Assembly (NCBI GenBank): GCA_016709145.1
Contig: JADJEK010000002.1
Location: 744,001 to 808,000 of the forward strand
Origin: Planctomycetota bacterium
GTDB lineage: Bacteria; Planctomycetota; B15-G4; JADJEK01
DNA length: 64,000 bases
Reading direction: 5' to 3'
Within the stretch, counting starts at the first letter, position 1. Every line of letters begins with the position of its first letter. Under the pieces are notes generated by a model that saw only the letters and a program-made list of their open reading frames with translations, had not been told where the DNA came from and searched no databases. Made by a program: the position numbers and the translations under genes. Positions 44,126 to 53,949 of the stretch are shown here, piece after piece.

Positions 44126-44360
44126 CCCGAAAACCACGGTTCCCGAGTCCGATCGTCGTGTCCTTGCGACGTCCTGCGACCTGCCGCCTGCGTGAGCGTC
44201 GTCGATCATGTTCTCCCGAAAGGACGGCTCTTTCACGACCGCCGCACGGCTCGTCGCCATTCAGGCACTGCGCTTCTTTCGATGCCAACACCGTGCCTCG
44301 CGCGCATCGGTCAACCTCGCAGCTCGACTCACCCGGCCGCCTGGAGCTACCATCCCCCCC

Positions 44361-44597
44361 ATGGACGACCTCCTCGGCGGCTGGGATGGCCCGGGGCAGA
44401 TCGAGCTCCCCGCCCCACAAGATCAAGTCGGGCGAATCGTCGGCGATGCGCGGCTAGATGCGGAACCCGAATCGGGTCAGGCACCCATCACGTCGGCACC
44501 CACGCAGGAACCGACGGAGGACGGCCTCGCGCTGTTCTTGGTGCTCGTCGCGCTCGTGGGCGTCCTGATCTATGGTTTCACGGCATTCACGCGCTGA
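44361..44597 (+). CDS. Small tail-anchored membrane protein
   Basis: 78 residues from ATG: an acidic, Pro/Gln-rich N-terminal part (MDDLLGGWDGPGQIELPAPQ) and a C-terminal transmembrane helix (LALFLVLVALVGVLIYGFTA). No strong ribosome-binding site; GGAG lies 14 bases upstream. Nothing else is supported between 44598 and 44852. Confidence 0.5.
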   Translation: MDDLLGGWDGPGQIELPAPQDQVGRIVGDARLDAEPESGQAPITSAPTQEPTEDGLALFLVLVALVGVLIYGFTAFTR

Positions 44598-44852
44598 CTC
44601 CTTTGCGCGGGCGAACCGTACCGACGAGGTCGTGCCTGCTCGGTCGACGCGCGGCCGATCTCGCTTCGAACGACGGCGGATGACGCGGCGGGTACGGTCT
44701 TCGACGGGATGCGCGCGCTTCCGGAGAGGTGTCGGAAACGCGGGCCGAGGTTCTCGATCGGCCGTGTTTCCATACCACCTCGCCGGACGCTGGGCTCGCT
44801 CGTCACCGCGTACGTCCACTTGCGCGCCGGTCTGCAACAACGGCCCCCATCG

Positions 44853-47800
44853 TCACGGCGTGTCCGCGCCGCCGGCCGCGAGGAACTGGGCTCGGGCCCG
44901 CGCGATGAAGTGGGGGAAGTCCGACGGCGTGATCGCACGTGGCGCGCCGCCCGGGTAGTCGACCGCCGGGATGCCCGACCTCGTCGCGTCGATCGTCAGC
45001 GTGTAGTACGCCGACAGTGCCACACCGACCGCATCGTGATCGGGGACGGCGAGGCCTGCCGGCGCGATCGCTCCCTTGGCGAGCCACGGCACGACGGTGC
45101 CGAGCGCCCCGAAGTGCCGGCGGACCGCACGGTCGAAGACAAGGCCGGTCTCGAACCACCGACCCGGATTCGTCGTGACTCCGTTCATGAAGGTCACGGT
45201 GTCGGCTCTCGGCTTCGCGCCGAGCGCCGTGAGCTTCGACGACAGCAGGGCAGTCATCGCCACATCGAACGGGCGGGGATCGCGGAGCGCGTCCGCGGCG
45301 ACGAACGTCCCGACGAGGTTGGAGAAGTTGTCCTCAGGTGAGAAGCTCGAGAACTCCTGCGAGTCCCAGAACGTCCGGATCTCGTGCCAGACGCCGAGCT
45401 CGTACGCCACGCGCTGCGCGATCCGAATGCAGAGATCCGGATCCGGCGACTGGTTGAGCGCCGTGAAGTTCAGCGTCCATGGCCCGTCGTAGAGTCCGAC
45501 CGACGTGTGAATCGTGGCGATCGAGCCTCCGGTTCCGAGCAGCCGCGCCGCGTGGAACGCCAGGAACCCCGTCATGTCCGCGCAGTGGCGCGCGTGCGCG
45601 ATGTCGATCAGCCCGCCTTTGTCCGTGTAGAGGAAGCCGATGCCCTCGGAGGCACCCCCGCCGTAGACGTGCGTGCCCAGCGCGGAAGGATCGAGCACTC
45701 CGTTGATCCCGGCCTGACAGCAGGGCCGGAGCGCCGGCTCGTCCGGCATGCCGGAACCCGCGCCGACGAACGCGGCCGGGACGAACGCCGCGGCTTGCGT
45801 CCCGCCGAGCAGCGCCGTCACGACTTGCGCTCCTTGTTCCTTCGAGATCAGTCCGTCGTCGACGGCTTTCCGGGCAAGGAATTGCGTGTCGTACAGCGCT
45901 CGCGGATTGCTCTCCCGCGCGAGGTGCGCCGCGCTCGCGGCCACCGCCGGATCCACGGCCGTACTCGCGAAGAGCATCGGGAGCGCAGCGCCCGCGGCGC
46001 CACCGATGCCGCCCGCCACACCACCCGCTGCGGTGCCGGCCGGCCCCGCAACGGAGCCCGCCGCCGCACCCGCCACCCCAGCCGCCGCGCCGCCGACCAA
46101 CGACGGCAAGACCTTCCCCGCCGCGTCGAGTCCCGCCTTGCCCAGATCGGCGCCCGCCGCGAACAGGGCCTTCAAGATCTCGGCCTGTGCCTTTCGGTAG
46201 GAATCGAGGTCCTTGAAAGCGTTCTCGACCGTCGCCTTCACGGAGTCCGACAGCTTGTCGAGGCCGGACATGTCCTTGAACAACCCCGCCGTTCCGAGCA
46301 ACTCCAGCGACTTGCCGAGACCACTCGGGTCCGGGAGGTTCCCCGTACCTTGGATGTTGACGATCGGCGCGGGGAAGCCGGACGGCTTCGTATCGATCGC
46401 CTGGTAGCGAGAGCCTGGCGTGACGCCTTCGATGTCGGGCGCCGAGAGTTGCCGCAACGCGTCGAGGTCGATGACGCGCGTCGGATCGCGGACTTCCGTC
46501 GCGTTGCAGCACGACAAGAAGACCTCGGCGAAGACGCCGCGCGTCGGGAGGCTGACGAAGCGCGACGAAACCTCGAGGTGCGGATTCGTCGACGGCACGA
46601 GCTTGTGCGCCTCGAGCAGCGGGAACGCGACCATGTTGCCGAGCGTCCCCACAGGGCGATTCTCGATCTGGTCGAGGAGCGGCCGTCCGTTGAACAGGAA
46701 GCGGTCGAGCCGGATCGCGCGGCGATCCGGATCTTCCGACAGCCAGATCGCTCGCATGTAGCGCATCGGGTTCGACTGGATCTCGGCGATCAACTCCTGC
46801 AGCAATGCGTAGTCCTTGTGCGCCTGACTGTTCCAATCCTCGAACATGCTGTCGAGCGTCGCCGCGGACAGCGTGAGAGCGACGGATGCCGACGTGTTGC
46901 CCGCGTCGAGCGTGGTGTTCACCGCAGCGGCGCCGATCGCGAAGTTCCGCGGAACGGGCACGAATTGGGAGCGATCGGTCCGGACCTGGACCGACACGCG
47001 CGACAGCTTGAATTGGGCAGCGAGCGTCAGCGCTTCCGCGAGTCCACCGAAGATGCTCGGGAACACCGTGGCCCCGACGGCCTCCGACGGGCTGAACACG
47101 ACCCTGAGGGCCGAGATCTCGCTGACGTCGACGGGATCCGACGAGAACGTCGACGTACTCGATCCGCCTTCAGGTCGGAGCGGCACCGTCTGGCCGTCCG
47201 TGGTCGTCACGAACAACCGAACGCCGGTGCGGTACGACTGCTCGAGTTCGACGGTCCAGCGCGACACGGTCGCCTTGGGCTTGATCTTGTAGACGTCGGC
47301 CGCGAGCACGAGGCGCGTCAGCGACTCGAAGACCGAGTCGAACCGCTCTGGCAGCAGCGCATCGAGGATGTGCCGATGACGGAGTAGGAAGCGCGTGATC
47401 GGTCTCGACGGCGCGATCCGGAACTTCTCGAAGCTCGGCACCGTGTCGAAGATCGCCGCGTCGATGGCGTACGGGATGAGGACGACGTCCTTCTCTTCGT
47501 GGACGTCCGTGACGACGCGATAGTGCGCGAGCACTTCGTAGTAGTGCAGCGTCATCGCATGATTGATGTTGTGGTTCTGGACGATCCGCGTGCGGATCGA
47601 CTCCTGCTCCTGCTGCGACGCGACCGTGACCACCGTCGACTGCAGCGAGCGCAGCGACGCCGCGCGTTGCGACGTGTTGTCGGCGATCCGCTGACGTGTG
47701 CTGCCGATGAGACTCCGGTAGCCCTCGGAGCTGCTCGACGAACCGCCGCCGCCGCCGCCGATACTGATGATCCCGAACAAGCTGAACCCGCCGCCACCGG

Positions 47801-49289
47801 ATCCGGTGGCGCTCGACCCGGACTGTTCCTCCTCGAGCACGGACCGCACGGTCTCGTCGACCGCGCGGTCACGGTGCTGGTCGAAGGTCAGGGACTCGCG
47901 CTCTTGCGTCGACTCGCGCCGCATCGCCGACTCGCGACGCCGCCAATCGATGATCGCGAGCTTCACCTGTTCGCGCGGCGCGAGCGGAAGGCTGTACAGC
48001 AAGCGACCGAGCCCGTGCCGGATCGGACGCCAACTCTGTCGATACGTCACCGCACGCCCGAGCACGATCTCGCCGGCGAGAATTGCGTACGTCGACGGCG
48101 ACTCGCCGAGGAAGACGACGGGGGCTTGGACGGGAACGCGCGCGAACGGCCCCTTCAGCGTCACGAGCTTCGGCGCGACGATCCGCACGATCTGTCGCGC
48201 GAAGAACTGGCGCGCGGGCACGTGCGACGACGGCCTCATGCAGCAACTGCCGGCGTCCATGTGGGTATCGAATTGGTACTCCTCCGGCGCGTTCGCTGCG
48301 TCGGCCTCGTCGGGGTTGTCGATCGTGCTCGCGGCCGACGGGATGACGATGGATCGCGCCGAGTCCGCGAGGACCATGACGTGCGGCGTGCCCGCGTCGC
48401 GCGCAACCTTCCGATGCGGATCCGTGATGTCCTTCTCGACCGAATTGCCGTCCGTCGTCGGGATGCGGACCCGCAACCGGATCACCATGGCGTCGTCGTA
48501 CGGAGTGAGGTCGAAGGACGCGTAACCGGACTTCGTCGTGCCGCCGTGCGCGAGGATGGCCTCGCCCCCGCCACCGAGATCGCCGACGATCTGCACGGTC
48601 GCGAGCGACACCGGCTTGCCGTCGGCCGCGACGACGCGCAGACGCACCTTGCCGACGTTCTCCACGTCCTTCAATTGCACCGAGGCGCTCGAGTCGACGA
48701 CCACCTCGTGCCGCGGCGGAGCGCCGGACTCGAGATCGCGCCGCACGATCCGGTTCCGCGCCGTGTACGAAACGCTCTTCTCCGGCACATCGGTCGGAGC
48801 CGGAAGCACGGCGTCGACCGGCGCTGGCTCCACCGGCGCCTCCGCGAGCGAAACGCCGAGGACCGCGGCAAGTTCGGGCAACGTCGCGACGAGGGCGCGC
48901 AGGTTCGTGATGCTCGACTCGATCTTCGCCAGGCGCTGGTCGACTCCCCCACGCGACGAAGCGGCCTTCGACAACTCCGCGGCTCGCTGTTCGATACTCC
49001 GAAGGAGCTGAGCGATCGGCGGCGACACTCCATCCTTCAGTGCGGTCGATGCGGCATCGCGGATCGCCATCGCACGCAAGCGGACGGCCTTCGAGTCCTC
49101 GACCTCTCCGGCGGCTCGCAAGGCTCGCGTCTCGGCTTCGATCCGGTGGAAATGCGCCTCCGCTTCGGTGAAGCGGCGCGCGGTCGCGAGCACCGCGTCG
49201 TCCACCCGATCGACCGCCGTCGCGACTTCCGCGGCGGCAGGATGCACGGGTGAACTCGACGTGCGACCGGACGTGGACTTGCGAGCCAT
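44853..49289 (-). CDS. Giant protein with C-terminal DUF4056 domain
   Basis: 1,478 residues. The ATG at 49289 follows GGGGAG. No signal peptide. The N-terminal 150 residues are helical (VATAVDRVDDAVLATARRFT). A beta-rich segment of about 200 residues follows (VRLRVVAADGKPVSLATVQI resembles a carboxypeptidase-like or Ig-like domain). A helical part with LAPREQVKLAIIDWRRRESA leads into a Gly/Ser-rich hydrophobic loop (about 488-520, FSLFGIISIGG). Then come INHAMTLHYYEVLAHYRVVT and a long mixed region. A glycine-zipper stretch at about 1063-1110 (AGVAGAAAGSVAGPAGTAAG) could insert in membranes. From about 1213 to the end lies DUF4056, with GIGFLYTDKGGLIDIAHARH, ELGVWHEI and SSFSPEDNFSNLVG. The HEI motif suggests metal binding. 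Role unknown. Confidence 0.75.
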   Translation of the reverse strand: MARKSTSGRTSSSPVHPAAAEVATAVDRVDDAVLATARRFTEAEAHFHRIEAETRALRAAGEVEDSKAVRLRAMAIRDAASTALKDGVSPPIAQLLRSIEQRAAELSKAASSRGGVDQRLAKIESSITNLRALVATLPELAAVLGVSLAEAPVEPAPVDAVLPAPTDVPEKSVSYTARNRIVRRDLESGAPPRHEVVVDSSASVQLKDVENVGKVRLRVVAADGKPVSLATVQIVGDLGGGGEAILAHGGTTKSGYASFDLTPYDDAMVIRLRVRIPTTDGNSVEKDITDPHRKVARDAGTPHVMVLADSARSIVIPSAASTIDNPDEADAANAPEEYQFDTHMDAGSCCMRPSSHVPARQFFARQIVRIVAPKLVTLKGPFARVPVQAPVVFLGESPSTYAILAGEIVLGRAVTYRQSWRPIRHGLGRLLYSLPLAPREQVKLAIIDWRRRESAMRRESTQERESLTFDQHRDRAVDETVRSVLEEEQSGSSATGSGGGGFSLFGIISIGGGGGGSSSSSEGYRSLIGSTRQRIADNTSQRAASLRSLQSTVVTVASQQEQESIRTRIVQNHNINHAMTLHYYEVLAHYRVVTDVHEEKDVVLIPYAIDAAIFDTVPSFEKFRIAPSRPITRFLLRHRHILDALLPERFDSVFESLTRLVLAADVYKIKPKATVSRWTVELEQSYRTGVRLFVTTTDGQTVPLRPEGGSSTSTFSSDPVDVSEISALRVVFSPSEAVGATVFPSIFGGLAEALTLAAQFKLSRVSVQVRTDRSQFVPVPRNFAIGAAAVNTTLDAGNTSASVALTLSAATLDSMFEDWNSQAHKDYALLQELIAEIQSNPMRYMRAIWLSEDPDRRAIRLDRFLFNGRPLLDQIENRPVGTLGNMVAFPLLEAHKLVPSTNPHLEVSSRFVSLPTRGVFAEVFLSCCNATEVRDPTRVIDLDALRQLSAPDIEGVTPGSRYQAIDTKPSGFPAPIVNIQGTGNLPDPSGLGKSLELLGTAGLFKDMSGLDKLSDSVKATVENAFKDLDSYRKAQAEILKALFAAGADLGKAGLDAAGKVLPSLVGGAAAGVAGAAAGSVAGPAGTAAGGVAGGIGGAAGAALPMLFASTAVDPAVAASAAHLARESNPRALYDTQFLARKAVDDGLISKEQGAQVVTALLGGTQAAAFVPAAFVGAGSGMPDEPALRPCCQAGINGVLDPSALGTHVYGGGASEGIGFLYTDKGGLIDIAHARHCADMTGFLAFHAARLLGTGGSIATIHTSVGLYDGPWTLNFTALNQSPDPDLCIRIAQRVAYELGVWHEIRTFWDSQEFSSFSPEDNFSNLVGTFVAADALRDPRPFDVAMTALLSSKLTALGAKPRADTVTFMNGVTTNPGRWFETGLVFDRAVRRHFGALGTVVPWLAKGAIAPAGLAVPDHDAVGVALSAYYTLTIDATRSGIPAVDYPGGAPRAITPSDFPHFIARARAQFLAAGGADTP

Positions 49290-49940
49290 GTGTGTCTCCC
49301 CTTGATCGATGAGGCAACCGACGATGCGGCAACGCTCGACGCGCGCATCGACGCGCGAGTCGACTCGAACGTGAATCAACCGAACTGCGGACCTCGCGTA
49401 ACGTCGAGTTCGGGCACGCTCGCCCAGAACACGAATTGGACGCGAGCGACGGTCAACAGCGGAACAACGCAACTTGCGATGAACGTCCGCCAAGACTTTT
49501 CGAACTCTTGCGTACCGATCGTGAGCACCGTGTGTGACGCGGGGAGCCGCGGTCACGGAAGCTCGACGCTGTGCGAGATGGAACCTTCGCGAGCCCATGA
49601 TTGCTCCAAGATCCTTCGGATCTCCCCAACGGATCGGCCGATGCCGTTGGCTTGCGCGGCAACTTCCGTGGGTCGTGCCAGATGGTCCACCGCAGCCGTC
49701 AGGCTCGAGGAACCGATGCGTTGCGCCGCGCGCCGATGCGCCACATCGCGGCGCAGGCCTTCGAGGCTCTTCCGGAGCTTCATTCAAAATTCCTGTCACG
49801 AACCCGACGCAAAACGCGCAACCCCTCCCGTGCTCGATGCGTCGGGACGTCTCGACCGCGACACAACTTCGCACGGGAATCCGCGCCGGTGTCGTGCTGC
49901 CGGCGGACGCGACCCTCTCACGGCACGGACGGGACCCTCC
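49290..49940. other. Divergent intergenic region
   Basis: 650 bases between the giant-protein gene and the first beta-helix gene. It contains one possible short gene (49553-49783, minus strand). No other coding sequence, hairpin or repeat stands out. Promoters for both directions must lie here. Confidence 0.45.
49553..49783 (-). CDS. Possible small hypothetical protein
   Basis: 76 residues. The ATG follows AGGA eight bases upstream. The sequence (MKLRKSLEGLRRDVAHRRAA, then LTAAVDHLARPTEVAAQANG) is helical and has moderately high G+C at third positions. It lies upstream of and co-directional with the giant gene, 263 bases away. No family recognised; it could be spurious. Confidence 0.38.
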   Translation of the reverse strand: MKLRKSLEGLRRDVAHRRAAQRIGSSSLTAAVDHLARPTEVAAQANGIGRSVGEIRRILEQSWAREGSISHSVELP

Positions 49941-51806
49941 ATGAAGTCGTCGATCCCCGTGACTCTCTCGGTTTGCCTGACCTTGTTGGCAACCTCGGCA
50001 GCGGCGCAAACCAAGCAGTGGGTGAAGTACGAACCCAACGGAACGCTCGTCTACGACACCGACGGCGACGGCGCCCGAATTCCCGACTTCTCACGATCAG
50101 GATACCGGCAGGGCTCGCCGGTGCCGGTCGTCAGCGTCGGCGACGTTCCCTCCGCACGCGTGAAGCTCGTCGTGCCAACGGGCGCTCCGGCGGTCGACCG
50201 GGCGAATATCCAAGCGGCGCTGGACGACCTCGCCGACGATCTGCCCCTCATCATTCAAAATGGTGGCGTCAAGCTTCGCGGCATCGTGATCCTTGACGAC
50301 CCGAACGTCACGACCGGCGAAGTCGTGTTCCGGATCGACCAGCCCCTGCGGATCCGAGCCAGCGGGATCATCCTGCGTGGAATGGGAACCGCGCTCGAGA
50401 CCAAGCGCACCGTATTGCGCGGTGAAGGCGAAAACTGCAATCCGATCATCGTCGTCCAGGACGGGATCTACGACGGCCCCAATCCGCCGTACCCGGACGT
50501 CGAATCGAGGCGCGAGGTCGGTACGACCCGCAACGTCGCGCCGGTCGACTACCCGACGGGCAGCACGGAACTCGACGTGCGGAACGCGGACGGCGTCTTT
50601 GAGTACGGAGACGAGGTGCTCGTGCACCGGATCGCCCACGACGGCACGTATCCCGGCACGACCGACCCGCTTCCCAGCAAGTGGATCCAGGCGCTCGACA
50701 ACTCGCCGCACAACTCCCAATCCGGTTGGACATCGTCCTCTCCAACCGGTTGGGAACTCGAAGGCGGACCGCCGGACAACACCCTGGGGTCGTACGACCA
50801 CTACTGGACCCGCACGGTGCTAGACGTCGTAGCGTCACCGAACGGACATCGACTCGTGCTCGACGCTCCGATCTTCGCTCCGCTCGACCCCAACTTCGGG
50901 CGCGCGAACGTATCTCGGTTCATCGCCGACCACATGGTCAATACCGTCGGCATCGAAGACTTGGTCCTCGAGTCGCGCAAAGCGAATGGTTCGATCCCCA
51001 CCGGCACCGATACGGCACACCCTGCGAACGGTGTCTCGTTCGGCGCGGCGCGCAACTGCTGGATGAGAGCGGTGCACGGGCTCTACTTCGACTACACGCT
51101 CGTGACCACGCAGCGAGACACGCAGTGGATCACGATCCTCGGCTGCCGTGCGGAGGAACCGGTCGGGCCGATCGAAGGGGGACACCGCTATCCGTACAAC
51201 ATCCTGGGACAGGACCACCTTGTCTACCGCTGTCTCGCGCGGAAGGCGCGGCATGCGTTCGTGACTCAGGGCAACTTCAACGACAACAAGGACGGCCCCA
51301 GCACTGGAATTGCCTTCGTCGAGTGCGTCGCTCGGAACATGTACTCCGACGTCGGGCCGCATTCCTACGGAGCCGCGGGAAACCTGTGGGACAACGTCCT
51401 GATGAAGAACCCGCACGTTGACTCGCTGAAGTTCGATCAGTGGGCGTTCATCGTGGGATTTCAGGGCTTCGACGGGCATGGGTGGGCCGGGCTCTCGAGC
51501 GTGGCATGGAACTGTCGCTGCGTCGACGTCGACCCGCAGACTCAGGCCGAGACACCGAAAGGCCGTTTCGTCGTGGAGTTCCCGAACGGGTTCTCCGGCT
51601 CGACGCCGCTCAAAGGCTGGCGAAGTTGGGCCATCGGTTGCCTAGCCCAGCACAAGACGGGAAACGCCTTCGACTTCTGGCAGACGCCCTACGTTGTCAC
51701 GCATCCCGTCCACGGCGTGTCGTTCAAGTCCTTGTATCGCCTCCAACTCTATGAGCGGCTCGGATACGTCTGGCTACCCGACCTCTATCTGAACGACTTC
51801 AACTGA
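49941..51806 (+). CDS. Secreted pectate-lyase-like beta-helix protein, copy 1
   Basis: A 621-residue exported protein; the signal peptide (SIPVTLSVCLTLLATSAAAQ) fixes the ATG at 49941, although its ribosome-binding site is weak. The pattern IPDFSRSGYRQGSPVPVV, then VDRANIQAALDDLADDLP, then RIRASGIILRGMGT with TVLRGEGENC, is that of right-handed beta-helix proteins of the pectate-lyase superfamily. The core continues with RFIADHMVNTVGIEDLVLES and RDTQWITILGCRAEEP. It ends RLGYVWLPDLYLNDFN. The next gene is a close tandem paralogue. Catalytic residues and substrate cannot be assigned. Confidence 0.85.
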   Translation: MKSSIPVTLSVCLTLLATSAAAQTKQWVKYEPNGTLVYDTDGDGARIPDFSRSGYRQGSPVPVVSVGDVPSARVKLVVPTGAPAVDRANIQAALDDLADDLPLIIQNGGVKLRGIVILDDPNVTTGEVVFRIDQPLRIRASGIILRGMGTALETKRTVLRGEGENCNPIIVVQDGIYDGPNPPYPDVESRREVGTTRNVAPVDYPTGSTELDVRNADGVFEYGDEVLVHRIAHDGTYPGTTDPLPSKWIQALDNSPHNSQSGWTSSSPTGWELEGGPPDNTLGSYDHYWTRTVLDVVASPNGHRLVLDAPIFAPLDPNFGRANVSRFIADHMVNTVGIEDLVLESRKANGSIPTGTDTAHPANGVSFGAARNCWMRAVHGLYFDYTLVTTQRDTQWITILGCRAEEPVGPIEGGHRYPYNILGQDHLVYRCLARKARHAFVTQGNFNDNKDGPSTGIAFVECVARNMYSDVGPHSYGAAGNLWDNVLMKNPHVDSLKFDQWAFIVGFQGFDGHGWAGLSSVAWNCRCVDVDPQTQAETPKGRFVVEFPNGFSGSTPLKGWRSWAIGCLAQHKTGNAFDFWQTPYVVTHPVHGVSFKSLYRLQLYERLGYVWLPDLYLNDFN

Positions 51807-51884
51807 CGCGTGCCCACTTGCGCGCCGCCGTGATGACGATGTGCCGCCGGTCGACTCCTCGACCCGAAACAGAAAGGACTACCT

Positions 51885-53738
51885 ATGATGTATTTTCCCT
51901 TCTTCGCGTTCGCCACCTGGACTACGGTTACGTCGTTGGCGGCGGCCCCGAACGATACGGAATGGGTCAAGTACGAGCCCGGCGGCACGCTCGTCTACGA
52001 AACCGATGCGGACGGCGCCCGCATCCCCGACTTCTCGCGCTGCGGATACAAGCAGGGCTCGCCCGTGCCGATCGTGGACGTCGGTGACCTGCCGTCGGCA
52101 AGAATCAAGTTGGTCACACCGACCGGGTCTCCGTCGGTCGACCGGGCGAACATCCAAGCGGCGCTCGACGACCTCGCCAGCAAGGTCCCCCTCATTGTGC
52201 TGAACGGCGACGTCAAGCTCCGCGGCATCGTAATCCTGGACGATCCGAACACGTCGACCGGCGAGGTCGTGTTTCGGATCGATCAGACGCTCCGCATCCG
52301 TGCCAGCGGGATCATCCTTCGCGGAATGGGAACCGCGGTCGAATCCAAGCGCACCGTGCTTCGCGGAGAAGGAGAGAGCTGCAACCCCCTGATCCTCGTC
52401 CAAGACGGGATCTACGACGGCAGCGCGCCGCCGTACCTGAACGTCGAATCGAGACGAGAAGCGGGGACGACCCGCAACGTCGCGCCGGTCGTCTATCCGA
52501 TCGGCACCACGGAAATCGATGTGAGGAACGCGGACGGCATCTTTGCATATGGTGATGAAGTGCTCGTGCATCGGATCGCCCACGACGGCACGTACCCAGG
52601 TACGACCGATCCGCTTCCCAGTAATTGGATCCAAGCTCTCGACAACTCGTTGCACAACGCGCTCAGCCCGACATGGAGCGCCTCGAAGGCCACCGGGTGG
52701 ACGCTGGAGGGCGGCCCCCCGGACGACACTCTGGGCTCGTACGACCATTACTGGACGCGAACGGTGCTCGACGTCGTGTCGTCCCCAAATGGTCATCGCC
52801 TCGTCCTCGACGCTCCGATCTTCGCCCCGCTCGACCCGAACTTCGGTCGCGCCAACGTTTCGCGGTTCATCGCCGACGACATCGTCAACACGGTGGGTAT
52901 CGAGGACTTGGTGCTCGAATCCCGCAAGGCAAACGGATCGATCCCCACGGGTGCCGACGAGAACCACCCGGCGAACGGAGTCTCGTTCGGTGCGGCGCGC
53001 AATTGCTGGATGAGAGGCGTTCATGGGCTGTTCTTCGTCTATACGTTTGTGACGACGCAGCGGGACACGCAGTGGATCACGATTCTCGGCTGCCGAGCCG
53101 AAGAGCCCGTCAGCCAAGTCGCTGGTGGTCGCCGTTACGCATTCAACATCCTCGGGCAGGACCATCTGGTCTACCGCTGCTTCGCGAAGGACGCTGCGCT
53201 CTCGTTCGTAAGCCAGGGGAACAAGAGCGACAAGAAGGACGGCCCGAGTACCGGCATCGCGTTCGTCGAGTGCGTCGCCCGGCGGATGTACTCGGAAATC
53301 GGTCCGCACTCCTACGGCACTGCGGGAAACCTCTGGGACAACGTTCTCATGAAGAACCCGCGAATGGACGAGCTGGCGGATCAACGAGCGCTCGTCTTGG
53401 GCTTCAACGGTTGGGACGACCACGGCTGGGCGGCATTGTCGAGCATCACATGGAACTGTCGGTGTCTCGACGTCAACGAACAGCGCGTCGGTCGATTCGT
53501 CGTGGAGTACCCCACTGGATTCGCCGGACCGACGCCGCTCAGAGGCTGGCGGAGTTGGGCCGTCGGTTGCGATGCGCAACACAAGACTGGCAACGCTTCC
53601 TTCGACTTCTGGAACCAGACCTACGTCCTCACGAACCCCGTCGATCTCACGTCCTTCGAGTCGCTGTACCGCGCTCAGCTCCATGAGCGCATCGGGTTCG
53701 TTTGGCTCCCGGATCTTTACCTGAACGACTTCGACTGA
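51885..53738 (+). CDS. Secreted pectate-lyase-like beta-helix protein, copy 2
   Basis: 617 residues, clearly homologous along its length to the preceding protein, with most positions identical (IPDFSRCGYKQGSPVPIVDV, RIRASGIILRGMGTAVESKR, GFVWLPDLYLNDFD). The ATG at 51885 has AAGGA nearby and begins an export signal (YFPFFAFATWTTVTSLAAA) that differs from copy 1. Only 78 bases separate the genes, so they may be co-transcribed after a tandem duplication. Conserved WDN and LKG positions suggest both copies are functional. Confidence 0.85.
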   Translation: MMYFPFFAFATWTTVTSLAAAPNDTEWVKYEPGGTLVYETDADGARIPDFSRCGYKQGSPVPIVDVGDLPSARIKLVTPTGSPSVDRANIQAALDDLASKVPLIVLNGDVKLRGIVILDDPNTSTGEVVFRIDQTLRIRASGIILRGMGTAVESKRTVLRGEGESCNPLILVQDGIYDGSAPPYLNVESRREAGTTRNVAPVVYPIGTTEIDVRNADGIFAYGDEVLVHRIAHDGTYPGTTDPLPSNWIQALDNSLHNALSPTWSASKATGWTLEGGPPDDTLGSYDHYWTRTVLDVVSSPNGHRLVLDAPIFAPLDPNFGRANVSRFIADDIVNTVGIEDLVLESRKANGSIPTGADENHPANGVSFGAARNCWMRGVHGLFFVYTFVTTQRDTQWITILGCRAEEPVSQVAGGRRYAFNILGQDHLVYRCFAKDAALSFVSQGNKSDKKDGPSTGIAFVECVARRMYSEIGPHSYGTAGNLWDNVLMKNPRMDELADQRALVLGFNGWDDHGWAALSSITWNCRCLDVNEQRVGRFVVEYPTGFAGPTPLRGWRSWAVGCDAQHKTGNASFDFWNQTYVLTNPVDLTSFESLYRAQLHERIGFVWLPDLYLNDFD

Positions 53739-53876
53739 ACGGCCACGAACATCTCCGGGGCGGCGTCGGGCGTCTCTCGCTGTCCTTTGGACGGCGGCAG
53801 CCGTTGGCTTCGCTGGGCACCGGACGAAGCCTCAGCGGACGTTGCTCGGGGGGACGTGGCCGCGACCCCCCGTTGC

Positions 53877-53920
53877 ACGTGACGAAGCCCGCGATCCAGG
53901 GCTCGCTGGCTTCGTCACGT
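53877..53920. terminator. Inverted repeat between convergent genes
   Basis: Perfect 13-bp arms (53877-53889, 53908-53920, core GACGAAGCC) with an 18-base loop, between the beta-helix pair and the convergent solenoid gene. It is followed by a short T run on the plus strand. Probable bidirectional terminator. Confidence 0.6.
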
Positions 53921-53949
53921 ACGTTTGCTCTGCGCGCGCCCCAACCCTT

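Noticed and set aside
47869..49332. 487-codon minus-strand frame inside the giant gene
   Set aside because: Arg-rich alternative frame; the real frame shows protein-like composition and DUF4056 at its end.
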